Source: Anaeromyxobacter sp. Fw109-5
GTDB lineage: Bacteria; Myxococcota; Myxococcia; Myxococcales; Anaeromyxobacteraceae
Assembly: GCF_000017505.1 (NCBI RefSeq)
Contig: NC_009675.1
Location: 496,001 to 560,000, forward strand
Length of the DNA: 64,000 nt
Direction: 5' to 3'
In this document: positions 27,104 to 35,863 of the stretch, piece by piece
How the letters are laid out: every line of letters starts with the position of its first letter
Numbering within the stretch: position 1 is the first letter of the stretch
Position numbers and translations under genes: made by a program
Notes under the pieces: model-generated
The model's database searches: none
Told to the model about the DNA's origin: nothing
The model's input: only the letters and a program-made list of their open reading frames with translations

Positions 27104-28567
27104 CTAGCTCGCTCGCCCGCCGCGCGGGCTGTCGGCCGGGGACGGCGCCGGCGCGGCCTCGGCCGCCCCTTTGTTCTGCGCCTCCGCCTTCCTCCTGGCC
27201 ACCCACCCCTCCTTCGTCACTTGCTTCGCGCGCCCGAGGGCCAGGGCGCCCGGGGGCACGCTCTCCGTGAGGGTGGAGCCCGCGGCCACGTAGGCGCCGG
27301 CCCCGATCTCGATGGGGGCGACCAGGATCGAGTCGGACCCGATGAAGGCGCCTTCGCCGATGGTCGTCGGGTGCTTCTTCTCCCCGTCGTAGTTGCAGGT
27401 GATCGTGCCGGCGCCGACGTTCGCGCCCGCGCCGATGGTGGCGTCGCCGAGGTAGGTGAGGTGGTTCGCCTTCGCGCCCTTGCCGAGGCGCGCCTTCTTG
27501 GTCTCGACGAAGTTCCCGACGTGCGCCTCCTCGCCGATGTCGCTCCCCGGCCGCAGGCGGGAGAACGGGCCGAGGATCGCGCGGGCGGCGACGGTCGCCT
27601 CCTCGATCACCGTGTACGGCTTCACCGTCACGCCGTCGGCGAGGACGGCGTCGGTGAGGATCGCGCCCGCCCCGAGCCGGCAGCCGGCGCCGATGCGCGT
27701 GCGCCCCTTCAGGCGGACGTTCGGCTCGATCACCGCGTCCGCTCCGATCTCGACGCCCTCGTCGCAGTCGAAGCGCTCGGGATCCTCGATCGTCACGCCC
27801 GAGCGCATGAGCTCCGAGGCCCGGCGGCGCAGGAGCACGCGGCCGGCGCGGGCGAGCTCCTCGCGGTCGTTCACGCCCGACGCCTCCTCGGGCGGCACCG
27901 GCACCGCGACCACGCCGCCCGCGCGCGCCGCCATGGCGACGAGATCGGTGAGGTAGAACTCGCGCTGCGCGTTGGCGCTCCCCACCTTCGAGAGCGCCTC
28001 CCACAGGAACGCGGCGTCGGCGCAGTACAGCCCGGCGTTCACCTCGTCGAGGGCGCGCTCCGCGTCCGTCGCGTCCTTCTCCTCGACGACGCGGGCCGGG
28101 GTCCCCGCGGGATCCCGGACGATGCGGCCGTAGCCGTGCGGGTCGGCGAGCCGCATCGTCGCGAGCGAGAGCGTGGCGCCTGCCCGGGCGGCGACCACGC
28201 GCGAGAGGGTCTCTGCCCGGAGGAGCGGCGTGTCGCCGGACAGGATCAGGACCGCGCCCTGGTAGCGCCCGAGCGCCTCGCGCGCGGAGAGGACGGCGTG
28301 GGCGGTCCCGAGCTGCTCGCGCTGCACCGCGAAGCGCAGCGGCGCGCCGGGCAGCGTCGCCGCGAGCGCGGCCTCCACCGCCTCCGCCTGGTGGCCCACG
28401 ACCGCCACCACGGGGTTCGCGCCGATCTCCAGCGCGCGCCGGGTCGGGAACCATGCCAGCGGGCGGCCGCCGACCTCGTGGAGCACCTTCGCCTTCTGAG
28501 ACTTCATCCGGGTGCCCTTGCCGGCGGCGAGCACGATCGCGGCGAGGGGTGTGGGGGAATGGCTCAT
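27104..28567 (-). CDS. glmU: bifunctional UDP-GlcNAc pyrophosphorylase / GlcN-1-P acetyltransferase
   Basis: 487 residues from the ATG at 28567. The N-terminal pyrophosphorylase has IVLAAGKGTRMKSQKAKVLHEVGGRP, QREQLGTAHAVL, ILSGDTPLLR and NAGLYCADAAFLWEAL. The C-terminal left-handed beta-helix acetyltransferase has FSRLRPGSDIGEEAHVGNFVETKKARLGKGAKANHL, GDATIGAGANVGAGTITCNYDG and GAFIGSDSILVAPIEIG. It performs the last two steps of UDP-GlcNAc synthesis. An Ala/Pro-rich C-terminal tail of about 30 residues is added. No ribosome site is seen; a TAGGGT hexamer is 8 nt upstream. Confidence 0.97.
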   Translation of the reverse strand: MSHSPTPLAAIVLAAGKGTRMKSQKAKVLHEVGGRPLAWFPTRRALEIGANPVVAVVGHQAEAVEAALAATLPGAPLRFAVQREQLGTAHAVLSAREALGRYQGAVLILSGDTPLLRAETLSRVVAARAGATLSLATMRLADPHGYGRIVRDPAGTPARVVEEKDATDAERALDEVNAGLYCADAAFLWEALSKVGSANAQREFYLTDLVAMAARAGGVVAVPVPPEEASGVNDREELARAGRVLLRRRASELMRSGVTIEDPERFDCDEGVEIGADAVIEPNVRLKGRTRIGAGCRLGAGAILTDAVLADGVTVKPYTVIEEATVAARAILGPFSRLRPGSDIGEEAHVGNFVETKKARLGKGAKANHLTYLGDATIGAGANVGAGTITCNYDGEKKHPTTIGEGAFIGSDSILVAPIEIGAGAYVAAGSTLTESVPPGALALGRAKQVTKEGWVARRKAEAQNKGAAEAAPAPSPADSPRGGRAS

Positions 28568-28575
28568 GTCGCGGC

Positions 28576-28581
28576 ACCCTA
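28576..28581 (-). promoter_or_regulatory. -10 element for leaderless glmU mRNA
   Basis: TAGGGT (TANNNT) on the minus strand, 8 nt before the glmU ATG, with no Shine-Dalgarno sequence between. Confidence 0.4.
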
Positions 28582-28619
28582 GGCCCCCCCTGCCGCGGTG
28601 ATCAAGCCCGAGGGACGGG

Positions 28620-30326
28620 GTGACGGCCCGAAAAAGGCGACGCCGGTGGTACACGACGTGGATGCCGGTCCTGCTCGCGCTCGTCCTCTCCGCGACCGCC
28701 GTCTCCAGCCGGGGGGCGGTGGCGACCGCTCACCCGCTCGCGAGCGAGATCGCCGCGGACGTGCTGCGCGGCGGCGGCAACGCCGCCGACGCGGCGGTCG
28801 CGGCGGCGCTCGCGCTCGCGGTGGTCGAGCCGCAGTCGTCGGGCATCGGCGGGGGAGGGTTCGCGCTCGTCTACGACGCGCGCGCGCGGAGGGTGCACGC
28901 CCTCGACTTCCGCGAGGTCGCGCCCGCCGCGGCGACCCCGGACATGTTCGCGCCGTCGCCCGGCGCGCCCGGGGCGCCGCCCCGCTCGCTCGACGGAGGC
29001 CTCGCGGTGGCGGTGCCCGGCGCCGTGAAGGGGTACGCGGAGCTCGCGCGCCGCTTCGGCTCGCGGCGGTTCGCGGCGCTCGCCGCACCCGCGGCGCGCC
29101 TCGCCGAGCGCGGGTTCCCCGCCTCGCCCTCCTACTCCGACGCGGCGCGAGCTCGCCTCGCGTGCCTCGCCGCCCGGCCCGCGGCGGCGAGGGAGTTCCT
29201 CGCGAAGGGATCCGACGGCCGGCCTGCCGCCCCCGGTCCGGGCGATCGCGTCGTGCGCCGCGAGCTCGCCCGCACCCTCCGGCTCCTGGGCCGGGATCCG
29301 GACGCCTTCTACCGCGGGCCGCTGGCGGAGCGGATCGCCCGGGCCGCCCGGGACGACGGAGGCGTCCTCGCGGCGAGCGACCTCGGGCGCTACCGCGTTC
29401 GTGAGCGCCCGCCGGTCGAGGGTCGCTACCGCGGACACCGCGTCGTGTCGATGGGCCTGCCCTCCGCGGGCGGCGCGATCGTGGTCGGCGTCCTGCAGGC
29501 GCTCGAGCGCGAGACCCCGCGCGCCGGCGGGTACCGGCCCGTGCGCTTCCTGCACGCGATGGCGGAGGCGGAGAAGCGGCTCTTCGCGCGCCGCGCCGCC
29601 CTCGGGGATCCGGCCTTCGCACCGGGCGCCGCGGCGGTGGTCGACGAGATGGTCTCTCCCCGGTACGCCGCCCGGCTCTCCGCGGAGGTCGGCGAGCGCG
29701 CGCTGCCGGTCGCCGCCGAGGCGCCGCCGCAGGGCGAGGACAAGCACACGACGCACGTCTCGGTGGTGGACGGGGAGGGGAACGCCGTCGCGATCACGAC
29801 GACCGTGAACTACCTGTTCGGCGCCTGCGTGGTGGTGCCGGGGACGGGGATCCTCCTGAACGACCAGATGGACGACTTCGACGCCGCCGCGGGCGTGCCC
29901 AACGCGTACGGGCTGGTGGGCACCGGCGCGAACGCCCCGGCGCCGGGGAAGACGCCGCTCTCCTCGATGGCGCCGACGCTGGTGTTCGAGCCGGGTGGGG
30001 CGCTCTGGCTCGTCCTCGGAGCACCGGGCGGCTCGACCATCCCGACCACCATCGCGCAGGCGATCTCCCACCTCGTGGACGACGGTATGACCCTGGAGCA
30101 GGCGCTCGCCGCCCCGCGCCTGCACCATCAGTGGCAACCGGACGCGCTGCGGGTGGAGCCGAACGGCCTCGAGGCGGAGACCGCCCGCGCCCTCCAGGCC
30201 CGGGGGCACCGGCTCCAGGTGTCGGAGCGGCCCTGGGGCAACGCCCAGGCGGTCCGCCGCAGGCCCGACGGGCGGTGGGAGGCCGCGAGCGACCCCAGGT
30301 ACGACGGGGTCCCCTCCGCCCCCTGA
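28620..30326 (+). CDS. ggt: gamma-glutamyltransferase
   Basis: 568 residues from a GTG preceded by GAGGGA; an ATG at 28662 is an alternative start. A basic N-terminus and one hydrophobic stretch (WMPVLLALVLSATAVSS) suggest export. The fold begins GAVATAHPLASEIAADVLRGGGNAADAAVAA, then SSGIGGGGFALVYDA. The autoprocessing/nucleophile Thr is in EDKHTTHVSVVDGEGNAVA; the oxyanion and lid region is LLNDQMDDFD, and APTLVFEPGG and LGAPGGSTIPTTIAQ follow. It cleaves glutathione and other gamma-glutamyl compounds in the periplasm. It is divergent from glmU with a 52-bp gap. Confidence 0.93.
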   Translation: MTARKRRRRWYTTWMPVLLALVLSATAVSSRGAVATAHPLASEIAADVLRGGGNAADAAVAAALALAVVEPQSSGIGGGGFALVYDARARRVHALDFREVAPAAATPDMFAPSPGAPGAPPRSLDGGLAVAVPGAVKGYAELARRFGSRRFAALAAPAARLAERGFPASPSYSDAARARLACLAARPAAAREFLAKGSDGRPAAPGPGDRVVRRELARTLRLLGRDPDAFYRGPLAERIARAARDDGGVLAASDLGRYRVRERPPVEGRYRGHRVVSMGLPSAGGAIVVGVLQALERETPRAGGYRPVRFLHAMAEAEKRLFARRAALGDPAFAPGAAAVVDEMVSPRYAARLSAEVGERALPVAAEAPPQGEDKHTTHVSVVDGEGNAVAITTTVNYLFGACVVVPGTGILLNDQMDDFDAAAGVPNAYGLVGTGANAPAPGKTPLSSMAPTLVFEPGGALWLVLGAPGGSTIPTTIAQAISHLVDDGMTLEQALAAPRLHHQWQPDALRVEPNGLEAETARALQARGHRLQVSERPWGNAQAVRRRPDGRWEAASDPRYDGVPSAP

Positions 30327-30366
30327 TCGCGGCCGGCGTGGGTTCGACGGGCGAGCGAGCGTCCGC

Positions 30367-30372
30367 TATCCT
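30367..30372 (+). promoter_or_regulatory. -10 element of the chemosensory operon
   Basis: TATCCT, 11 nt before the GTG of the first cheW, with no Shine-Dalgarno sequence between. A leaderless or near-leaderless mRNA is likely. Confidence 0.45.
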
Positions 30373-30383
30373 GCTCGCGCACC

Positions 30384-30959
30384 GTGACGACGAGGCCCGA
30401 ATCCAGCGCCGCCACGGGCGGCCTCCGTCCGCCGCGCGCCGCCCTGACCGCGGAGGTGCGCCGGCTCGAGGAGGAGCTCGGTCGCGCCCAGCGCGAGCTG
30501 CTCGCGCAGGGCGGCGACGTCCTCCCCGGCCTGCACCTCCTCGTCGAGACGGTGGGCCTGCGCGCGCTGCTCGGCGCGGGGCGGGTATCCGAGGTGGTGC
30601 GGCTCGTCTCCACCGTCCCGCTCGCCGGCGCCGGGCCCCACGTGCTCGGCACGTTCGTCTGCCGCGGCACCCCGGTCGTGGCCGTGGACCTGGCCGCGCT
30701 GCTCGGGATCGCGCGGGAGCCTTCCCTGGACGCGCAGATCGCGGTCGTCCCCGGCGCTCCGACGATCGGGCTCGTGGTGGACCGGGTGGACCGGCTCGTC
30801 GACGGGCCGCGGCTCTTCCATGGGGACGCGCAGGCGGGCACGCCCGACGCCTGGAGAGGGTCGCCGCTCGTCGCGGGGCTCTGCCTCCACGGAGGCGAGG
30901 TCGTGCCGCTGATCGATCCGGGGCCGCTCGCCGCTGGGCTCGCGGAGCCGCGGTCGTGA
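30384..30959 (+). CDS. cheW: CheW-like coupling protein (first of two)
   Basis: 191 residues from a GTG. An N-terminal helix (LTAEVRRLEEELGRAQRELLAQGGD) precedes one CheW domain: LHLLVETVGLRALLGAGRVSEVVRLV, HVLGTFVCRGTPVVAVDLAALLG, QIAVVPGAPTIGLVVDRVDRLVDGP, LCLHGGEVVPLIDPGPL. CheW proteins tether CheA to chemoreceptors. It opens the six-gene operon and overlaps cheR by GTGA. It is divergent enough from the second CheW to be a distinct adaptor, perhaps for a different receptor class (inference). Confidence 0.85.
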   Translation: MTTRPESSAATGGLRPPRAALTAEVRRLEEELGRAQRELLAQGGDVLPGLHLLVETVGLRALLGAGRVSEVVRLVSTVPLAGAGPHVLGTFVCRGTPVVAVDLAALLGIAREPSLDAQIAVVPGAPTIGLVVDRVDRLVDGPRLFHGDAQAGTPDAWRGSPLVAGLCLHGGEVVPLIDPGPLAAGLAEPRS

Positions 30960-32434
30960 CCGCGACCGGCGCTCCCTCCGCCGCCGGCGTCGAGGACGTC
31001 GAGCGGGCGCTGCGGGACGCCTGCGGCATCACGCTGACCGAGGGGCTCCGCACGACCCTCGCCGAGGCGCTCCGGCGCGCCGCGCGGGCGACCGGGCTCG
31101 ACCCCGACACGTTCAGGGCGCGGCTGCGCGCTCGGGATGCGCGCTGCGTCGCCGAGCTCGTCGAGGCGGCGGTGGTGGGGGAGACCTACTTCTTCCGCCA
31201 CCCGGAGCAGCTCGAGGTGGTGCGCCAGCTCGTGCTGGAGCGGGCTCCCCGCGAACGCCCCCTGCGCATCTGGTCGGCGGGGTGCGCCACCGGAGAGGAG
31301 CCGTACACCCTCGCCATGCTGCTCCGCGACGCCGGGCGCGCCGGCTGCCGCGACCGGATCCTCGCGACCGACGTGTCGGTGCGCGCGCTGGCAGTGGCCG
31401 CGGAGGCGACGTACGGCCCGTGGTCGCTCCGGCGGCTCGACCCCGTCGCCCGCGCCCGCCACCTCGCGGGAGAGATGCCGGTCGTGCGGGTGCGCGAGGA
31501 GGTGCGCGCCGCGGTCGAGCTGCGGCGGCACAACCTGTTCTCCGAGCCCGCCCCGCCCGGCCCGTTCGATCTCGTCGTGTGCCGGAACGTGCTCATCTAC
31601 TTCGACCCCGAGACGGCGCGAGCGATCGCCGCGCGGCTGCTGGAGGCGGTCGCGCCGGGAGGGTTCCTGCTGCTCGGTCCCGTGGAGGTGCCGCTCGCCG
31701 AGCGGCTCGAGGCGGAGCGGATCGAGGTGGGCGGCACGACGCTGCTCCGGCGCATGGCGGAGGGGGAGCGGGCCGGAGAGCGCGTCGCGCCGAAGCCGGC
31801 GCGGGGCAGGGCGAGGAGCGGGAGCGGCGCGAGCCCGACCGCGAGCCGAACCCCGATCCGGACCCGGACGCCGGTCCCGGGACCACCTGAGGCCGGTCAT
31901 CCCGAGCCCTTCGACTCCGCGGCCTGCGGCCGCTACGCTCAGGACAGGCTGCGCTCCGCCGCACCGGCGGCGGAGCGGAGTCGAGGGACCCCGACCCCGA
32001 CCGCGTCGGCAACCCCCACCCCCGCCCCCGGCTTCGAGCAGGCGCGCGACGCCGCGCGGCGCGGGGACGTCGAGTTCGCGGAGCAGCTCGCGCGCGAGGT
32101 GGCGGAGCGTCACCTGTGCCCGGAGTCATTCCTGCTCCTCGCCATGGCCGCGGACGCGCGGGGTGATCTCGCCGGGGCCATCGACGCGCTCCGGCGCGCG
32201 CTCTACCTCGAGCCGGGGCTGGCGATGGCCCACGCCGCGCTCGTGCCGCTCTACGCGCGGGTGGGGCGACACGACGAGGCCGCGCGCGCGCGCCGGAACG
32301 CGCTCGAGGCCGTCGAGGGGCTCGACGACACGGCGCCGCTGCGCGGCGTCGAGCCCATCACCGTGGGCGCGCTGCGCAGCGCGCTCGGGGCCGTGCACCG
32401 ACCGCAGGCTGGGGCCGGAAGGAGCGAGGCATGA
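30956..32434 (+). CDS. cheR: CheR-type chemoreceptor methyltransferase with C-terminal TPR region
   Basis: 492 residues from a GTG overlapping the previous stop. The N-terminal helical domain is followed by the SAM-binding domain: VGETYFFRHPEQLEVV, LRIWSAGCATGEEPYTLAMLL, ILATDVSVRALAVA, RRHNLFSEP, FDLVVCRNVLIYFDPETA. Residues from about 360 contain a TPR-like tail (ARDAARRGDVEFAEQLAREV, AIDALRRALYLEPGLAMAHA). Between them is a roughly 70-residue Pro/Thr/Arg-rich linker encoded by a copy of the composite interspersed repeat (31886-32002), a striking in-frame insertion. The TPR may mediate receptor or CheY interaction, as in FrzF-like proteins. Confidence 0.9.
   Translation: MTATGAPSAAGVEDVERALRDACGITLTEGLRTTLAEALRRAARATGLDPDTFRARLRARDARCVAELVEAAVVGETYFFRHPEQLEVVRQLVLERAPRERPLRIWSAGCATGEEPYTLAMLLRDAGRAGCRDRILATDVSVRALAVAAEATYGPWSLRRLDPVARARHLAGEMPVVRVREEVRAAVELRRHNLFSEPAPPGPFDLVVCRNVLIYFDPETARAIAARLLEAVAPGGFLLLGPVEVPLAERLEAERIEVGGTTLLRRMAEGERAGERVAPKPARGRARSGSGASPTASRTPIRTRTPVPGPPEAGHPEPFDSAACGRYAQDRLRSAAPAAERSRGTPTPTASATPTPAPGFEQARDAARRGDVEFAEQLAREVAERHLCPESFLLLAMAADARGDLAGAIDALRRALYLEPGLAMAHAALVPLYARVGRHDEAARARRNALEAVEGLDDTAPLRGVEPITVGALRSALGAVHRPQAGAGRSEA
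31886..32002 (+). repeat. composite repeat core lying in frame inside cheR
   Basis: Contains CTGAGGCCGGTCATCCCGAG, CCCTTCGACTCCGC, CCGCTACGCTCAGGACAGGC and GGAGCGGAGTCGAGGGACC, then CCCGACCCCGACC. Inverted, these are the words of the intergenic element at 45881-46034. The reading frame is preserved through it. Confidence 0.75.
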
Positions 32435-32805
32435 AGGTGCTGCTCGTGGACGATACCCGGACGCTGCTGTCGCTCATCCAGGTCTACCTGATGGGCTGGC
32501 AGATCGAGTTCGTGGAGGCGAAGGACGGCACGGAGGGGCTCGCGCGGGCGCGCGAGCACCGTCCGGACCTCGTCATCACGGACGTGCGGATGCCCGGCAT
32601 GGACGGCTTCGAGCTGTGCGCGGCCATCCGCGCGGACACCGTCCTGCACAAGACCCCCATCGTCCTCCTCACCTCGCTCGCGGACGACGCGAGCCGCAAG
32701 AAGGGCAAGCTCGTCGGCGCGACCGCGTTCCTCACCAAGCCCGTGTCGGTCGAGGAGCTCCGGAACACCGTGGGCGGCATCTTGCGGCTCCCGGCGAGGA
32801 GGTAG
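32431..32805 (+). CDS. cheY: CheY-like response regulator
   Basis: 124 residues from an ATG overlapping the cheR stop (ATGA). One REC domain: LLVDDTRTLLSL, phospho-acceptor Asp51 in LVITDVRMPGMDGFELC, IVLLTSLADDAS and conserved Lys in AFLTKPVSVEEL. It lacks an output domain and probably carries the CheA signal to a motility or regulatory target. No flagellar or pilus genes are in the window. Confidence 0.92.
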   Translation: MKVLLVDDTRTLLSLIQVYLMGWQIEFVEAKDGTEGLARAREHRPDLVITDVRMPGMDGFELCAAIRADTVLHKTPIVLLTSLADDASRKKGKLVGATAFLTKPVSVEELRNTVGGILRLPARR

Positions 32806-32806
32806 C

Positions 32807-33367
32807 GTGGCGCTCGGGTCGCGAGACACGCGGGAGCCCGCGCCGCGCGCGCCGGCCGACCCCCGGGCCGGGCTCGACGTGGCGCCGTCGCCCGAGGAGC
32901 GCCGGCGCGTGCTCGACGAGCGGGCGCGCGCCATCGCGCCAGCGCGCGAGACGGCCGCCGTCGCCACGCTGCCGGTGGTCGCCTTCGCGCTCGGAGGCGA
33001 GCGCTACGGGATCCCGGTGGAGGACGTCTTCCAGATCCTCGACGCGGGGACGCTCTCCCCGCTCCCGGCCGTGCCGGCCTGGCTGGTCGGCGCCGCGGTC
33101 TCCCGCGGCCGCATCGTGCCGGTCGTCGATCTGCGGCAGCTCCTGGGGCTCGACGGCGGCGGCATGAGCGACCTCGCGAAGATCGTGGTGGTCGAGCATG
33201 GCGCGGACGCCTTCGGGCTCGCGGCGGAGGTCGTCGAGGGGCAGCTGGAGCTCCCGCGCGCCGGGCTCTCCCCGGTGACCGCCGGGCCGTTCGCCTGGAT
33301 CGCGCCCGACCGGCTCGCGGTCCTCGACCTCGGCAAGCTGGCCGCCCCGGCGGCGCTGGGCGGATAG
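32807..33367 (+). CDS. cheW: CheW-like coupling protein (second)
   Basis: 186 residues from a GTG one base after the cheY stop. A helical N-terminal extension (APSPEERRRVLDERARAIA) is typical of many myxobacterial CheW proteins. The CheW domain follows: PVVAFALGGERYGIPVEDVFQIL, PLPAVPAWLVGAAVSRGRIVPVVDLRQLLG, IVVVEHGADAFGLAAEVVEG, WIAPDRLAVLDLGKLAA. It ends 3 bp before cheA, so it likely forms the core CheA-CheW complex. Confidence 0.92.
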   Translation: MALGSRDTREPAPRAPADPRAGLDVAPSPEERRRVLDERARAIAPARETAAVATLPVVAFALGGERYGIPVEDVFQILDAGTLSPLPAVPAWLVGAAVSRGRIVPVVDLRQLLGLDGGGMSDLAKIVVVEHGADAFGLAAEVVEGQLELPRAGLSPVTAGPFAWIAPDRLAVLDLGKLAAPAALGG

Positions 33368-33370
33368 CGC

Positions 33371-35863
33371 ATGGATCGCGAGCTCTTCCGGCAGATCTGG
33401 CCCGTCTTCTCCGCCGAGGCGCGCGAGCACCTCGAGGGGATAAGCGCGGGCATCCTCGAGCTCGAGCGCGATCCGGGCCGCCCCGTGATCGACGGCGTGC
33501 GCCGCATCGCGCACAGCCTCAAGGGCTCGGCGGGCAGCCTCGGCCTCGCCGACCTCGAGCGGCTCGCGCACGCGCTGGAGGGATCGCTCGCGGGCTACGA
33601 CCCCGCCGCCGGGCTCTCGCGCGCGGCCGTGCAGGCCGCGCTCGAGGCCGTCGAGGCGATGGAGGCGGCTCTCGCCTCGGGCGATGCGGGAGGCGTCGTC
33701 GAGGTGCCGGCGGTGGACGCGCTCCTCGTCGGGCTCGGCGCGGCCGCTCGGATCGGCCAGGGCCCCGGCACCGCCGCGCGCGACGAGGCGACCCTTGGGC
33801 CGACGGGCGCGGCCGCCGCCTCCGCCGACGTGCTCGCCGGCATGGACGCGCTCGAGGCGGCGCTCGAGCAGCTCTGCGCGCCCCTCGAGCCCGACGCTCG
33901 CCGGGCGGTCGCCGGCGGCGCCGCGCGTGGCGCGCTCCACCTCGCCGCCCTCGCCGCGCCCGGGGTGGCGGCGCTCGCGCGCCGCGCGGCCGACGCGTTC
34001 ACGCTCCTGGCGGAGGGAGGGCCCGACGCGCCGCGCGCCACCGCCGCCCTCGCGGGGGACCTCATCGACCTCCGCGAGGCGCTCGCGCGCGCGCCGGTGG
34101 CCCCGGCGCCCGCGGAGGCCGGACCGACCGGCGCGGCGGCGGCCGCGAAGGCGCGCGGCGAGCGCTCGATCCGCGTGCTCGCCTCGACCCTCGACTCCAT
34201 CGGCCGCCAGTTCGAGCTCCTCGCGCTCGCCGAGGCCCGCCGGGCCCGGCGCGCGCGCGACGTGCTCGGCCACGCGGAGGCCGTCCGCGGCGCGCTGCAG
34301 TCGCTCGACCACGCGACCAGGAGGCTGCGCGGCGCCGGGATCGAGACCGGCCGGGCCGAGCTCGACTCCGCCTCGACCCGGCTGCGGGAGGTCGCCGCCG
34401 CCCTCGGCAGGGTGGCGCTGGAGGCCCAGCGCGAGGCGGAGGCGCAGCGGCTCGCGGGCACGGTCCTCCGCGAGGATCTGCGCGGCCTGCGGATGGTTCC
34501 GGCCGCGCTCGTGCTCGAGCCGCTGCGGCGCGCGGTGCGCGACGTCGCGGGGCGGCTCGGCAAGGAGGTGGAGCTCACCGTGGAGGGCGGGGAGGTGCGG
34601 CTCGATCGCCAGATCGTGGACGCGCTGCGGGATCCGCTCCTGCACCTCGTGCGCAACGCCGTGGACCACGGCATCGAGGCGCCCGCGGCGCGGCGCGACG
34701 CGGGCAAGCCGACCGGTGGCCGGATCGCCGTCCGCGTCGAGCCGCGCGGCGCACGCGTGGCCATCGTCGTCGAGGACGACGGGCCGGGGCTCGACGTCGG
34801 GGCCATCCGCGCCGCCGCGGTGCGCAAGGGGCTCCTCACGACCGAGGAGGTCGATCGCCTCACCGACGCCGAGGCGGCCCGGCTCGTCTTCCACGCCGGC
34901 GTCTCCACCGCGCGCGCCGTCACCGAGATCTCCGGCCGCGGCGTCGGCATGGACGTGGTCCTGGAGACGCTGGCGCGGCTCCAGGGCACGATCGACGTGC
35001 GGTGGGAGGCGGGGCGCGGCACCCGCTTCGATCTGGACGTGCCGCTCGCGCTCTCGGCGTCCGCGGCGCTCGTGGTCCGCGTCGGGCGCGACGTCGTCGC
35101 CGTGTCGGCGGACCCGATCGAGCACGTGGTGCTGCTCCGCGACCAGGACCTCGGCACCGTGGCCGGCCGCACCACCGTCCTCGTCGCCGGCGAGCACGTG
35201 CCGTACGCGCCGCTCGCCCGGCTGCTGCGCTCGGAGGAGGGAGGCGGACCGGCGCGCCAGGCCGTGGCGCTGGTGCTCGCGCACGGCGGCGCGCGCGTGG
35301 CGGTCGGGGTGGACGAGCTCGTGGGCCAGCAGGAGCTCGTGATCTCCTCTCTCGGCGGGCTCGTGGCCCAGATCGCGCACCTCGCCGGGGCGGCGGTGCT
35401 CGACGACGGCCGCGTGGTGGGCGTCCTCTCCGCGCCGGAGCTCCTCCGGCGCGCGCAGCCCGGCGCCGCGGCGGCGCGCGCCCGCGAGGGCGGGCGGCGC
35501 GTGCTGGTCGCCGACGACTCGCTCACCACCCGCTCCGCCATGAAGGCGCTCCTCGAGCTGGCCGGGTACGCGGTGCTGCCGGCCGCCGACGGCGAGGAGG
35601 CGCTCCAGCTGCTGCGGGAGGCGGGCGCGGACCTCGTGGTGTCCGACGTCCAGATGCCCCGCCTGGACGGCTTCGGCCTCGCGCGCAAGGTGAAGGCGGA
35701 TCCGCGCCTGCGCCGCACGCCGGTGATCCTCGTCACCTCCCTCGACGCCCCGGAGGACCGGGCCACCGGCCTCGCGGCCGGCGCCGACGGCTACCTCGTG
35801 AAGCGCGAGGTCGAGCGCGGCAAGCTCCTCGACCTCGTCCGCCAGCTCCTGCCCCGCGCATGA
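33371..35863 (+). CDS. cheA: hybrid chemotaxis histidine kinase CheA with C-terminal receiver domain
   Basis: 830 residues. The P1/HPt domain carries phospho-His48 in RIAHSLKGSAGSLGL. A second helical, Ala-rich segment (about 140-240) follows instead of a classical P2. Then P3 dimerisation (SIRVLASTLDSIGRQFEL), P4 ATPase with N-box LHLVRNAVDHGIEAP, VEDDGPGLDV and ISGRGVGMDVV, P5 CheW-like domain (SAALVVRVGRDVVAVSADPIEHVV), and a REC domain from about 705 (VLVADDSLTTRSAMKALLELAG, Asp in LVVSDVQMPRLDGF, Lys in YLVKREV). This FrzE-like layout allows internal phosphotransfer. It overlaps cheB by ATGA. Confidence 0.95.
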   Translation: MDRELFRQIWPVFSAEAREHLEGISAGILELERDPGRPVIDGVRRIAHSLKGSAGSLGLADLERLAHALEGSLAGYDPAAGLSRAAVQAALEAVEAMEAALASGDAGGVVEVPAVDALLVGLGAAARIGQGPGTAARDEATLGPTGAAAASADVLAGMDALEAALEQLCAPLEPDARRAVAGGAARGALHLAALAAPGVAALARRAADAFTLLAEGGPDAPRATAALAGDLIDLREALARAPVAPAPAEAGPTGAAAAAKARGERSIRVLASTLDSIGRQFELLALAEARRARRARDVLGHAEAVRGALQSLDHATRRLRGAGIETGRAELDSASTRLREVAAALGRVALEAQREAEAQRLAGTVLREDLRGLRMVPAALVLEPLRRAVRDVAGRLGKEVELTVEGGEVRLDRQIVDALRDPLLHLVRNAVDHGIEAPAARRDAGKPTGGRIAVRVEPRGARVAIVVEDDGPGLDVGAIRAAAVRKGLLTTEEVDRLTDAEAARLVFHAGVSTARAVTEISGRGVGMDVVLETLARLQGTIDVRWEAGRGTRFDLDVPLALSASAALVVRVGRDVVAVSADPIEHVVLLRDQDLGTVAGRTTVLVAGEHVPYAPLARLLRSEEGGGPARQAVALVLAHGGARVAVGVDELVGQQELVISSLGGLVAQIAHLAGAAVLDDGRVVGVLSAPELLRRAQPGAAAARAREGGRRVLVADDSLTTRSAMKALLELAGYAVLPAADGEEALQLLREAGADLVVSDVQMPRLDGFGLARKVKADPRLRRTPVILVTSLDAPEDRATGLAAGADGYLVKREVERGKLLDLVRQLLPRA

